Assembly (NCBI RefSeq): GCF_011759375.1
Contig: NZ_JAARML010000001.1
Span: 1,302,001 to 1,366,000, forward strand
Origin: Paraflavitalea devenefica
GTDB lineage: Bacteria; Bacteroidota; Bacteroidia; Chitinophagales; Chitinophagaceae
Length of the DNA: 64,000 nucleotides
Reading direction: 5' to 3'
Positions 7,911 to 16,060 of the stretch are shown one piece after another (the stretch's first letter is position 1; every line of letters begins with the position of its first letter). The position numbers and the translations under genes are program-made. The notes under the pieces are model-generated. The model saw only the letters and a program-made list of their open reading frames with translations, made no database searches and had not been told where the DNA came from.

Positions 7911-8738
7911 ATGAACCAACGTGAGCGTGTGGCTATCGCAGAAGATACGCTGCAATTAATTGAACAAGGGTTTTATATTAATACAAATGGCGACCGGGTG
8001 GAAACAAAACCGGTTTTACAACAAGCCATTGATAACACCCGGCTGTTTACACCGGAAGCGTTAGCTGATATCCGGGATGATTTTAAGAATAGTCAAAGCT
8101 TTGACACTAACTGTGAGGTAACGAATGAAACAACACTGGATGCTGTTAGGCGGTTGTCCACAGCAGGTTTCAGCAAGGTACTCTGTTTGAACTTTGCTTC
8201 GGCCAAAAATCCCGGTGGTGGATTTTTAGGAGGAGCCATAGCGCAAGAAGAATGTATCGCGCGGGCTTCTGGATTGTATCCCTGTCTGTTGACGGCTCCC
8301 GGTTATTATTCCTACCACCGGAAACAATCCACCTGTTTGTATTCTGATCATATGATTTATTCTCCCGGTGTCCCGGTGATGAAAGATGAAGCAGGCAACC
8401 TGCTCGACGCATTGGTATGTCCCTCCATTATCACATCGCCTGCTGTAAATGCCGGGGTAGTAATGGAACGCGAACCTTCCAACCGGAACCAGATCACTCC
8501 TGTGATGCGTGTAAGGATTGAGAAGCTGCTGGCGCTTTGTGCACATTATGGCCATGATACGCTGGTATTGGGCGCCTGGGGTTGTGGCGTTTTCCGGAAT
8601 AACCCGGAGGATATAGCCACCTTATTCCAAGAGACTTTACAAGGACCTTTTAACCGGCAGTTCAGGAAGATCGTTTTTGCGGTAAAAACGAATAAGGAGA
8701 GTATTATAGAGCCGTTCAGGCAAAGATTCATAAACTAG
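7911..8738 (+). CDS. PARG-like protein, TIGR02452/DUF2263 family
   Basis: This 275-residue protein carries the macro-fold poly(ADP-ribose) glycohydrolase signature: GGG at residues 102-104 followed seven residues later by QEE (112-114), within FASAKNPGGGFL. The tail shows LGAWGCGVFRNNP, typical of microbial PARG-like (TIGR02452) proteins, which hydrolyse the glycosidic bonds of ADP-ribose. I chose ATG 7911 because a start 30 codons upstream would overlap the NADAR gene and adds no domain sequence. It is the third potential de-ADP-ribosylating enzyme in a row in one transcription unit. Confidence 0.9.
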   Translation: MNQRERVAIAEDTLQLIEQGFYINTNGDRVETKPVLQQAIDNTRLFTPEALADIRDDFKNSQSFDTNCEVTNETTLDAVRRLSTAGFSKVLCLNFASAKNPGGGFLGGAIAQEECIARASGLYPCLLTAPGYYSYHRKQSTCLYSDHMIYSPGVPVMKDEAGNLLDALVCPSIITSPAVNAGVVMEREPSNRNQITPVMRVRIEKLLALCAHYGHDTLVLGAWGCGVFRNNPEDIATLFQETLQGPFNRQFRKIVFAVKTNKESIIEPFRQRFIN

Positions 8739-8784
8739 CCTAAGCTCTGGGTATAACAAGCTGAACAAATTAAACTGTTTATAT

Positions 8785-10008
8785 ATGATTTCATTTCTAT
8801 TGGGGTCAGGTTTTTCTTTTGAAGAAGGAATCCCTGGTGTAAAAGAAATAAACGATCGGCTGGTAAACTTACAGGCCAAACATATTCGTATAAGTAGTGA
8901 TCTTTCTGCTTCATTTTTAGAAAAAGATCAGGAAGATCCAAATGGTCGGTTTAGCCTTAAAGATCGAATGTTTGTTGAAGAGTTTATACAGTTTTACATA
9001 CACGAAGTAATAAAGGATAAAAGTAAATTTAACTATGAGGATTTCTTTGATTATTATTTTTTCCCTTATCGTGATAATAACTTTCCAAAAGAGTTAAAAA
9101 ATTTTCTGGATAACTACAGAAATAAAATTCAGGCTACACATAGACACATAGATGATAATATTAATTTAATTGGCCGATTTCATAATACTTTTTCTCAACT
9201 TATTGCATCACTACTAAATCAATCAAAGTATTACCAGGATGTTTCCTTGCTAAACTATCCCAAATATGATCCGTTTATAAGGTTTCTTAAATACTGTATT
9301 TCTGACCATGATATTAAAGTTCATTCATTAAACCATGATATGTTCTTTGAATTTCTTGGTTCGCATCATGAGGAAATTGCTGGATATTATTGCGATGGTT
9401 TTACAGATTTAGGCTCTCCTTACTACGGTGATGTTTCTTTTACTGATCAGGGTATAATTAAAACACATAAAGTAAGAATTAAGTTTTTTAATGGCAAATA
9501 CAATAACAAGTTATGCTTTTCTAAGCTGCATGGTAGTGTAGATACGTATATATTTAACTTGGCTTCACCAACCCCCGACCTCACAAGAGTTAAAAGGAAT
9601 TGGAGAGTGGGAGACCTATATAAAGAAGAAACTAATAAAGAGACTGGAGAACTCCAATATGTATCAGGCTACCAATATAACTACCCGGACTTTTTAAGTG
9701 GAACAACAGCGAAGATTCTCTACTATGATAATGAATTCTATAAACCATTATTTGATCATTTCTGTCATAACCTTCAAAGTTCAGATTACTTATTCGTCAT
9801 TGGATACGGGTTTAAGGATGAAAAAATTAATGAAATGATAGAAAAAAACTACTTATCCAAAGGTAAAAGAATGATTGTTGTAGATCCATATCCGAAAGAA
9901 GATGCTTTTCAAAAAGAGTACGATATAACATATATAAGAAAGAGAATTACAGAACTCACTTATAAAGAATGGACATCTCTGTGTGAACTCAAAGCAACGG
10001 TATCATAA
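8785..10008 (+). CDS. SIR2-like protein, putative NADase
   Basis: The 407-residue protein has the layout of a SIR2_2-type domain: nucleotide loop LLGSGFSFEEG (residues 5-15), SLNHD (181-185) and KLHGS (247-251), which supply the Asn and His used for NAD cleavage in this group, and VIGYGFKDEKIN (338-349). Related stand-alone or fused SIR2 domains serve as NAD-degrading effectors in phage defence, while others deacylate proteins. No fused sensor domain is obvious. The coding sequence is clearly more AT-rich than all its neighbours, and it sits 46 bp after the PARG-like gene and only 2 bp before the TonB receptor, which suggests a later insertion into the run. NADase activity is inferred. Confidence 0.8.
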   Translation: MISFLLGSGFSFEEGIPGVKEINDRLVNLQAKHIRISSDLSASFLEKDQEDPNGRFSLKDRMFVEEFIQFYIHEVIKDKSKFNYEDFFDYYFFPYRDNNFPKELKNFLDNYRNKIQATHRHIDDNINLIGRFHNTFSQLIASLLNQSKYYQDVSLLNYPKYDPFIRFLKYCISDHDIKVHSLNHDMFFEFLGSHHEEIAGYYCDGFTDLGSPYYGDVSFTDQGIIKTHKVRIKFFNGKYNNKLCFSKLHGSVDTYIFNLASPTPDLTRVKRNWRVGDLYKEETNKETGELQYVSGYQYNYPDFLSGTTAKILYYDNEFYKPLFDHFCHNLQSSDYLFVIGYGFKDEKINEMIEKNYLSKGKRMIVVDPYPKEDAFQKEYDITYIRKRITELTYKEWTSLCELKATVS

Positions 10009-10010
10009 AC

Positions 10011-12008
10011 ATGAAAAAGGCATACCTGTTTATAGGATCAATATTTGTTTTCCAATTCTTAGTTGGTCAGGAGAAAAAAGATACCAGTACAGTATTGGAA
10101 GAAGTGGTAGTTACCTCTCCTTTTACGCCGCCCGCATCATCACCGGTAACGATGAGCCATATTTCCCGGAAGGAGCTGGAACGCAGGAATTACGGGCAAG
10201 AGCCGTCTGTATTGTTATCACAAACTCCTTCCGTCACTTTTTATACAGATGCCGGCAGCAGTTCCGGGTATTCTTATTTCCGTATACGGGGTATTGATCA
10301 AACGAGGATAAACATGAGCCTGAATGGCGTGCCACTGAATGAGCCGGAAGACCAGGGTGTTTATTTTTCCAATTACCCGGATTTTCTGGAATCGGTATCC
10401 GGTGTACAGGTACAACGCGGTGCCGGTTTTTCCAAACAGGGAGTAGCAGCCTATGGCGGCAGCCTGTATTTTGAATCGGTACGTTTCAGGGACAGTGCCG
10501 GTGGTCAGGTTTCAGCAGGGTATGGTTCTTTCAATTATTACCGGCTGAATGGAAGTATAAATACCGGGTTGAACAATAAGATGGGATTATATGCAAGGGG
10601 CTCCCATTTGCATTCGGATGGCTACCGTGATCATAGCGCCAATACATCCAGCTCGGTTTTTATTAATCCTGGCTATTGGGGTGAAAAGCACAAAGTGTAT
10701 GTAGTATCCTTTTTAGGAGAACAAAAGAATGAGCTAGCCTGGATCGGGGCGCCAATGGACAGTCTGCAAAAAAATAAACGGTACAATGCCAACGGCAACC
10801 AGGAGTACGACCGCTTTCTGCAGGCGCATGTGCAGGTACATCATGAATGGCAACTCAACAGCCGCAACCAGTTGCACAGCGGTGTTTTTTACAATTACCT
10901 CGACGGCAATTATGATTTTGACTATAATCATTTTATCGGCATGCCTTCCACGGATGAGCTGTACAACTATGCTTTCCGGTCCAACTTTACTGGTGTGTTT
11001 TCTTACCATACTTATACATCCAGGCACCTAAAGTGGTACAATGGCATACAAACCCAATGGTACCAGCGCAGGCATCGGGGCAGTGAAAAGACAATCGGAG
11101 AATTGTACACGAATACCGGCTACAGGAATGAAGCCAGCCTGTTTAGCAAAGCCATTATAGATATCGGGAACTGGAGTATGTTGGGCGATCTTCAGTATCG
11201 TTACAGCAACTTTACCTACACTGGCAATGAAGTGATGCCGGGACAATACTGGAATTTCCTGAACAGTACACTGGGTGTAAGCTATCGCCTGCCTAATGGC
11301 ATCCGGTTATACTATTCCATCGGGCAAACACACCGGGAGCCCACACGTAATGACCTGTTTATGGGCAATGACGACCTGACCAGAGACAGCAATGGCGAGT
11401 TGTTGTTCAACCCTGTAAAGGCGGAGCAGGCTATTGACCAGGAATTGGGTGTTAAGTATTTCGCACGGAATGTTTTGGTAAGCGCCAACCTGTATTATAT
11501 GCGCTTCCGCCATGAGATCACGTTGAATGGACAGGTAGGACCTACCGGTGTTCCCCTGCACAGCAGTGCCGCCCGCAGCTACCGGAGCGGTATAGAACTG
11601 GATGCCTGGTGGCGGCTGGGCAATGGGATTGAGTTAAGGAACCAGAGCGCCACTTCGGTGAACCGGATTAAAGAAGAAGGCGTGCATCTGCAGCCTGTAT
11701 TAACTCCTGCTGTTATCAGCAACCAGGAAATAAGGCTGGTGAAGAAGCGTTGGCAGGGAGGTATTGGTCTTCGTTACCAGGGTGAATCGTATATTGATTA
11801 TGCGAACACAACGAAGTTGCCCGATTACTTTATCCTGAATGCCGATATGAGCTGGCAGTGGCGGGCGCTGACATGGTATGGCGTAGTGAATAATATTACG
11901 GACCAGGTGTATTATACGAATGGATTGATTACGGCATCGGGTGTTCCGGGTTACTTTATTCAGGCACCGGTGAATTTTTATGTGGGGGTAAGGGTGAACT
12001 TCAAGTAA
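10011..12008 (+). CDS. TonB-dependent outer-membrane receptor, probably for an NAD precursor
   Basis: A signal peptide (MKKAYLFIGSIFVFQFLVGQ) precedes a TonB-box-like segment (EEVVVTSPF). A plug domain follows (FRIRGIDQTRINMSLNGVPL, then the run through GVQVQRGAG), and then a beta barrel ending in VGVRVNF. At 665 residues it lacks the N-terminal carboxypeptidase-like domain of SusC-type receptors. Such receptors import scarce solutes with energy from TonB-ExbBD. It lies between a SIR2-like gene (2 bp) and a NadR-type kinase gene (7 bp), so a nicotinamide riboside or NAD-derived ligand is likely by context. No inner-membrane PnuC-type permease is found in the window. Confidence 0.9.
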   Translation: MKKAYLFIGSIFVFQFLVGQEKKDTSTVLEEVVVTSPFTPPASSPVTMSHISRKELERRNYGQEPSVLLSQTPSVTFYTDAGSSSGYSYFRIRGIDQTRINMSLNGVPLNEPEDQGVYFSNYPDFLESVSGVQVQRGAGFSKQGVAAYGGSLYFESVRFRDSAGGQVSAGYGSFNYYRLNGSINTGLNNKMGLYARGSHLHSDGYRDHSANTSSSVFINPGYWGEKHKVYVVSFLGEQKNELAWIGAPMDSLQKNKRYNANGNQEYDRFLQAHVQVHHEWQLNSRNQLHSGVFYNYLDGNYDFDYNHFIGMPSTDELYNYAFRSNFTGVFSYHTYTSRHLKWYNGIQTQWYQRRHRGSEKTIGELYTNTGYRNEASLFSKAIIDIGNWSMLGDLQYRYSNFTYTGNEVMPGQYWNFLNSTLGVSYRLPNGIRLYYSIGQTHREPTRNDLFMGNDDLTRDSNGELLFNPVKAEQAIDQELGVKYFARNVLVSANLYYMRFRHEITLNGQVGPTGVPLHSSAARSYRSGIELDAWWRLGNGIELRNQSATSVNRIKEEGVHLQPVLTPAVISNQEIRLVKKRWQGGIGLRYQGESYIDYANTTKLPDYFILNADMSWQWRALTWYGVVNNITDQVYYTNGLITASGVPGYFIQAPVNFYVGVRVNFK

Positions 12009-12015
12009 CAGTATT

Positions 12016-13005
12016 ATGAAGAAAGGATTGGTGTTGGGGAAGTTTATGCCGCTTCATGCAGGACATGTTGCGTTGATCCATTTTGCCTTGCAGCATTGTG
12101 ATGAGTTAGTAGTGATGCTCTGCGCATCGGACAAAGAACCAATCAGCGGCACTGTACGGAAAAGTTGGATGGATGAAACTTTCCGGAATGATCACCGGGT
12201 GCAGATTGCCCTGGTGGAATATGATGACGCGGTGCTGCCCAACAGTTCTGTTGCTTCCAGGGAGATCTCTGCCCTATGGGCAGCTTATATCCGTGATCAT
12301 TTTCCCGGTATTGGTATTTTTGTTTCTTCAGAGCCTTATGGTGATTATGTGGCGGAATACCTGAATATTGAACACCGGTGTTTTGACCCCGAAAGAAAGC
12401 GGACGCCAATTTCGGCCTCTGCTATTTTACAGGACCCGTTTCAACAATGGTCATTTATTGCGGAAGCTGCCCGCCCATATTTTGTAAAGAAGGTCTGCCT
12501 CAGCGGATCAGAATCTACCGGTAAGTCTACCCTGACGGAGCGGCTGGCCCGTCACTTCAATACCGCCTTTGTACCAGAAATGGCCCGTGAAGTGATTGAA
12601 ACAACTGAAGAAGTAGTATATGACGACCTGCTGAAAATTGCCACCCTGCATGCCACAACGATCAATGAGCGGGTAAAGCAGGCCAATAAAATCCTGCTGT
12701 GTGATACAGATGTAAACATTACAAAATCCTATTCACGTTACTTGTTTAAAAGGGAACTGGTGGTGCCGGGGTGGATTGATGCGGAAAACCGGTTTGACCT
12801 GCATTTGTTTTTAGCTACCGATTGCTCGTATGTACAGGATGGCACCCGGCTTTCCGAAACGGAAAGAAATGTACTGAGTGGTTACCACGAACGGCAATTA
12901 CAGGAAAGCGGTATTGCCTATGTTACTATCCGCGGCAACTGGGAGCAGCGGTTTGAGCGGGCAAAGGCGGTGATACAGGAAACATTTTTCAAGATGGTTA
13001 TATAA
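12016..13005 (+). CDS. nadR: NadR-type NMN adenylyltransferase / ribosylnicotinamide kinase
   Basis: The N-terminal domain is a nucleotidyltransferase (GKFMPLHAGH, with HAGH at residues 14-17). The C-terminal domain is a kinase with P-loop GSESTGKST (164-172) and CDTDVNITKSY. Together these match the NadR core that phosphorylates nicotinamide riboside and adenylylates NMN; the helix-turn-helix of enterobacterial NadR is absent. The usual ISxTxxR signature reads ISASAIL (132-138), so the final Arg appears missing and adenylyltransferase activity may be weak; nadM in the same run could cover that step. It is the last gene before a strong terminator. Confidence 0.9.
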   Translation: MKKGLVLGKFMPLHAGHVALIHFALQHCDELVVMLCASDKEPISGTVRKSWMDETFRNDHRVQIALVEYDDAVLPNSSVASREISALWAAYIRDHFPGIGIFVSSEPYGDYVAEYLNIEHRCFDPERKRTPISASAILQDPFQQWSFIAEAARPYFVKKVCLSGSESTGKSTLTERLARHFNTAFVPEMAREVIETTEEVVYDDLLKIATLHATTINERVKQANKILLCDTDVNITKSYSRYLFKRELVVPGWIDAENRFDLHLFLATDCSYVQDGTRLSETERNVLSGYHERQLQESGIAYVTIRGNWEQRFERAKAVIQETFFKMVI

Positions 13006-13026
13006 ATAAAAGACAATCAACTTAAC

Positions 13027-13061
13027 AAAAACGCAGGGCCATAACCCTGCGTTTAGTTTTT
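13027..13061. terminator. Strong terminator closing the NAD/ADP-ribose run
   Basis: A perfect 10-bp stem (AAACGCAGGG at 13029-13038 with CCCTGCGTTT at 13045-13054) has a 6-base loop and is followed by AGTTTTT. An A-rich left flank lets it serve the converging minus-strand gene as well. Confidence 0.9.
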
Positions 13062-13081
13062 CTGAAATTGGATATATATTT

Positions 13082-13336
13082 TTAAGCGGCCATGCGCTGG
13101 TAAAGCTGGTGACTGATCGCTTCCTCTATGGTAGCAGGTACATTACCCGCAGCACTGCTGCTTTCAATAGTTGTGAGACGGTTCAGGTCTTTATCCCAGC
13201 CAAAAATATAGATGGGACTATCATCGATACTTACCCTGAAACGGGTTTCAGTGGAAAGCGTTTGATAAGGAGTAGCTCTTACTACAACCGGTTTACCGTC
13301 TATTGATAACTCGAAGATCTCTGTCCTGGTTTTCAT
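13082..13336 (-). CDS. Small conserved-looking protein of unknown function
   Basis: An 84-residue protein that I do not recognise. It has an even, soluble composition with beta-strand-like segments (FELSIDGKPVVVRATPY, RFRVSIDDSPIYIFGW) and a helical C-terminus. I start at ATG 13336 because GGAGGTG lies just before it (GGAGGTGTTATG). This is the clearest Shine-Dalgarno sequence in the window, which is unusual for Bacteroidota. It is convergent with the NadR gene across the shared terminator. Confidence 0.7.
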   Translation of the reverse strand: MKTRTEIFELSIDGKPVVVRATPYQTLSTETRFRVSIDDSPIYIFGWDKDLNRLTTIESSSAAGNVPATIEEAISHQLYQRMAA

Positions 13337-13580
13337 AACACCTCCATTTTTTATTATTGAATATGGACACACTATTCCAATAACCGTGCCCCTATATGCC
13401 AAAATTCTCTTCTACAGCAGCGGTTTTAATGGGTATTTAATAGTGAATGGATGATTACTTACAAACGCTTTGGCAAATAGCTGTATAAGGTGAGCCAGAA
13501 TGGCATATACTCAACAGTTTGTTAAATAAATTTCCCGTTTTATCTTACCTTTTACCCTTCATAAAAACTACAACCAAATT

Positions 13581-15224
13581 ATGCGTTCCTATTTTGTACA
13601 GCTTTCCCTGGCTGTTACTACACTGGCAGTGGCCTGTAATGACAACAAACCAACAGCACATAGTGAAGAGGGTGCATCGGTGATGAGCGCCGACAGCCTG
13701 GCCAAACATATTGCCGTACTGGCGGCCGATGAGTTTCTGGGCCGCAAACCTTTTACAGAAGGAGAGACCAAAACGATCAACTACCTGAAAGAACAGTTTG
13801 CCCTGGCCGGACTGGAGCCGGGTAATGGCGACAGCTATTTCCAGGAAGTGCCCATGGTGAATATCACCACCACAGCAGCACCTGCCATGCAGGTGCAGGG
13901 CGCCAAAAGCAATTTCTCCCTGAAAGGTTTTGATGACTACGTGATCTGGACAGATAAAACAGATTCTTTGATCACATTGGATAAAAATGAACTTGTTTTC
14001 GCGGGTTATGGTGTAGTAGCGCCTGAATATAACTGGAATGATTATGCAGGGCTCGATGTAAAAGGGAAGGTAGTACTGGTACTGGTGAATGATCCTGGCT
14101 ATAACAGTGGCGACAGCACTTTATTCAAAGGAAAAACGATGACCTATTATGGCCGCTGGACCTATAAATTTGAAGAAGCGGCCCGCCAGGGCGCAAAAGG
14201 CTGTTTGATCGTACACAATACACAGGCGGCCAGCTATCCCTTTGCAGTAGTACAAAATAATTGGAACGGATCACGCCTGCGCCTGGACAATCGCGGTAAG
14301 AGCGAACAGCTTTGCGATGTGATCGGCTGGGTATCGGGTCCCACCGCCAATAAATTACTGGCGGCCGCCAGCCTGAACAGCAGTGCACTGGCCAAAGCCG
14401 ATATACGTGGTTTTAAAGGAACGCCTTTGAATGTAAAACTTTCCACCACCATGCAGGTGAAGTCTGTTTACAATAAATCGCACAATGTAATCGGCAAGAT
14501 CACCGGCAGCAAGCGGCCAGATGAATACATCATTTATACAGCCCATTGGGATCACCTCGGTATTGGCAAACCGGATGAAACAGGTGATTCCATTTACAAT
14601 GGCGCATTTGACAATGCCAGCGCTACTGCAGGACTGATTGAGCTGGCCCGCGCCTTTAAGAGTTTACCCGAGAAACCGGAGCGCACCATCCTTTTCCTGT
14701 CGGTCACTGCCGAAGAGCAGGGGCTTTGGGGGTCGGCCTGGTATGCACAGAACCCTATATACCCTGCTGCCAAAACAATCGCCAATATCAATATGGATGG
14801 ATTGAGCCCCTTTGAACAAACAAAAGATATTATCGTAGTAGGCCAGGGCCAATCGGAGCTGGAAGATTACCTGAAAGAAGCAGCAGAGCAGTCTGGCCGG
14901 TATATAGCTTTCGAGAACCATCCGGAAGCTGGTTACTACTACCGTTCAGACCATTTCAATTTTGCCAAAGTAGGCATCCCTGCTTTGTATACGGAGCGGG
15001 GTATTGACATCGTGGGCAAAGGCGCGGCATATGGCGAAAAGGTACATGAAGAATACCGGGAAAAACATTACCACCGCCCTTCTGACGAATATGATGCCGC
15101 TACGTGGACATTGGCCGGCGGACTGGATGACCTGAAACTGTTGTTCCAGGTAGGAAAGCGGATCGCTTCCGGCGATAAAGTGCCCGGATGGAAGGAAGGA
15201 TCGGAGTTCAAGGCGAAACGATGA
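13581..15224 (+). CDS. M28-family zinc aminopeptidase lipoprotein with PA insert
   Basis: The protein begins with a lipoprotein signal (lipobox LAVAC, Cys19), so it is probably anchored in the outer or inner membrane facing the periplasm. A protease-associated (PA) domain (region of VFAGYGVVAPEYNWNDYAG through KGCLIVHN) precedes an M28 di-zinc peptidase domain with AHWDHLG, GAFDNASA, TAEEQGLWGS and YYRSDHFNFA, which contain the usual His, Asp and Glu zinc ligands. The role is probably peptide trimming for nutrition. It stands alone, with a terminator at 15254-15282. Confidence 0.93.
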   Translation: MRSYFVQLSLAVTTLAVACNDNKPTAHSEEGASVMSADSLAKHIAVLAADEFLGRKPFTEGETKTINYLKEQFALAGLEPGNGDSYFQEVPMVNITTTAAPAMQVQGAKSNFSLKGFDDYVIWTDKTDSLITLDKNELVFAGYGVVAPEYNWNDYAGLDVKGKVVLVLVNDPGYNSGDSTLFKGKTMTYYGRWTYKFEEAARQGAKGCLIVHNTQAASYPFAVVQNNWNGSRLRLDNRGKSEQLCDVIGWVSGPTANKLLAAASLNSSALAKADIRGFKGTPLNVKLSTTMQVKSVYNKSHNVIGKITGSKRPDEYIIYTAHWDHLGIGKPDETGDSIYNGAFDNASATAGLIELARAFKSLPEKPERTILFLSVTAEEQGLWGSAWYAQNPIYPAAKTIANINMDGLSPFEQTKDIIVVGQGQSELEDYLKEAAEQSGRYIAFENHPEAGYYYRSDHFNFAKVGIPALYTERGIDIVGKGAAYGEKVHEEYREKHYHRPSDEYDAATWTLAGGLDDLKLLFQVGKRIASGDKVPGWKEGSEFKAKR

Positions 15225-15253
15225 TTGGTTCCAACAACTTTAAATATAAAAGC

Positions 15254-15282
15254 CCGGCTACCTATCTGCGCCGGTTTTTTTT
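15254..15282 (+). terminator. Rho-independent terminator after the M28 peptidase gene
   Basis: The stem CCGGC (15254-15258) pairs with GCCGG (15270-15274) over an 11-base loop and is followed by eight T residues. Confidence 0.8.
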
Positions 15283-15312
15283 ATTGCCTGCTAGCAAAAA
15301 GACCTGTAAGCC

Positions 15313-15576
15313 TTATACCGGTTTCAGTTGGGCCTCGCCCTTATATTCCCAATATTCTTTTATAATGTTGCCATTCAGTAACTGTTTTAGCCGGCGGGCA
15401 AAACGTTCGCCGCAGATAATACCTTTTTCATCTTTCCGTCCCAGGAAAGCCACTACCGGTAGTCCGTCCCGGTCGGTCTTAAAGGCCAGGTCATAGCGCT
15501 GAAACTTCGTTTCAATGAGCGACGAAGGTGCATACTTCTTGTTGAGGATCTTTAAAATTTGTTCTCCGAGGTCCAT
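15313..15576 (-). CDS. Hypothetical small soluble protein
   Basis: An 87-residue acidic-basic mixed protein with no signal peptide or membrane segment. It has a helical start (MDLGEQILKILNKKY) and a compact middle with FKTDRDGLPVVAFLGRKDEKG. I do not recognise a domain. The reading frame is clean, it starts with ATG, and it fills an otherwise empty 340-bp gap on the same strand as the following minus-strand genes, so I regard it as a real gene of unknown function. Confidence 0.6.
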   Translation of the reverse strand: MDLGEQILKILNKKYAPSSLIETKFQRYDLAFKTDRDGLPVVAFLGRKDEKGIICGERFARRLKQLLNGNIIKEYWEYKGEAQLKPV

Positions 15577-15652
15577 AGTAGTACGTTTTTATAGTTATCA
15601 ATGTAGTACGAATGACAGGACGACTACGGATCCGGGGTATCTTACAAGTAGG

Positions 15653-15940
15653 TTATACAGTAATGTCCAGCACGGGCTTATAGGCTTCGTTTGGCGCCAG
15701 GATGCGGGCAGGCCTGGGCCGCTGTTTTTCGGATGCCCTCCTTTCAAGCCACTTGGTTACACCCACTGCAATGAGCCCTCCCGCCACATTCAAGCCCACC
15801 GTGAGCCAGCGCCGCTTATCCCGCTCTCCCAGGCGACCGGGCCGTGGAGCAGATGGGTCAATTTTACGGACCAATTCGTGTAAAATAGTAACACTTATAG
15901 CGCCGGCAAGCCCACCGGCCAGCGAAGTAAGTAGTTTCAT
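15653..15940 (-). CDS. Hypothetical small membrane protein
   Basis: A 95-residue protein with two hydrophobic glycine-rich segments (LLTSLAGGLAGAISVTIL at the N-terminus and GLNVAGGLIAVGVTKWL in the middle) separated by a basic loop (RPGRLGERDKRRW), and a polar C-terminal tail. It is probably a two-pass inner-membrane protein. The function is unknown and no family is recognised. It sits upstream of the 87-residue unknown on the same strand, with a gap of 76 bp. Confidence 0.55.
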   Translation of the reverse strand: MKLLTSLAGGLAGAISVTILHELVRKIDPSAPRPGRLGERDKRRWLTVGLNVAGGLIAVGVTKWLERRASEKQRPRPARILAPNEAYKPVLDITV

Positions 15941-16060
15941 AACCTCTTTTTGAAAACTGATAAAAGAATAATGCCAGGGGAATACAAGAATGCAGCATTC
16001 AGAAGCCAGTATCCAGAAGCTTGAGCGCAGAAACGAAAGATGCGCCTACAGAAAGGGGGG

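Noticed and set aside
13029..13054. AAACGCAGGG palindrome as a third NrtR operator
   Set aside because: The spacing and arms differ from the TTTGCGT sites and it has terminator features (loop plus T tract).
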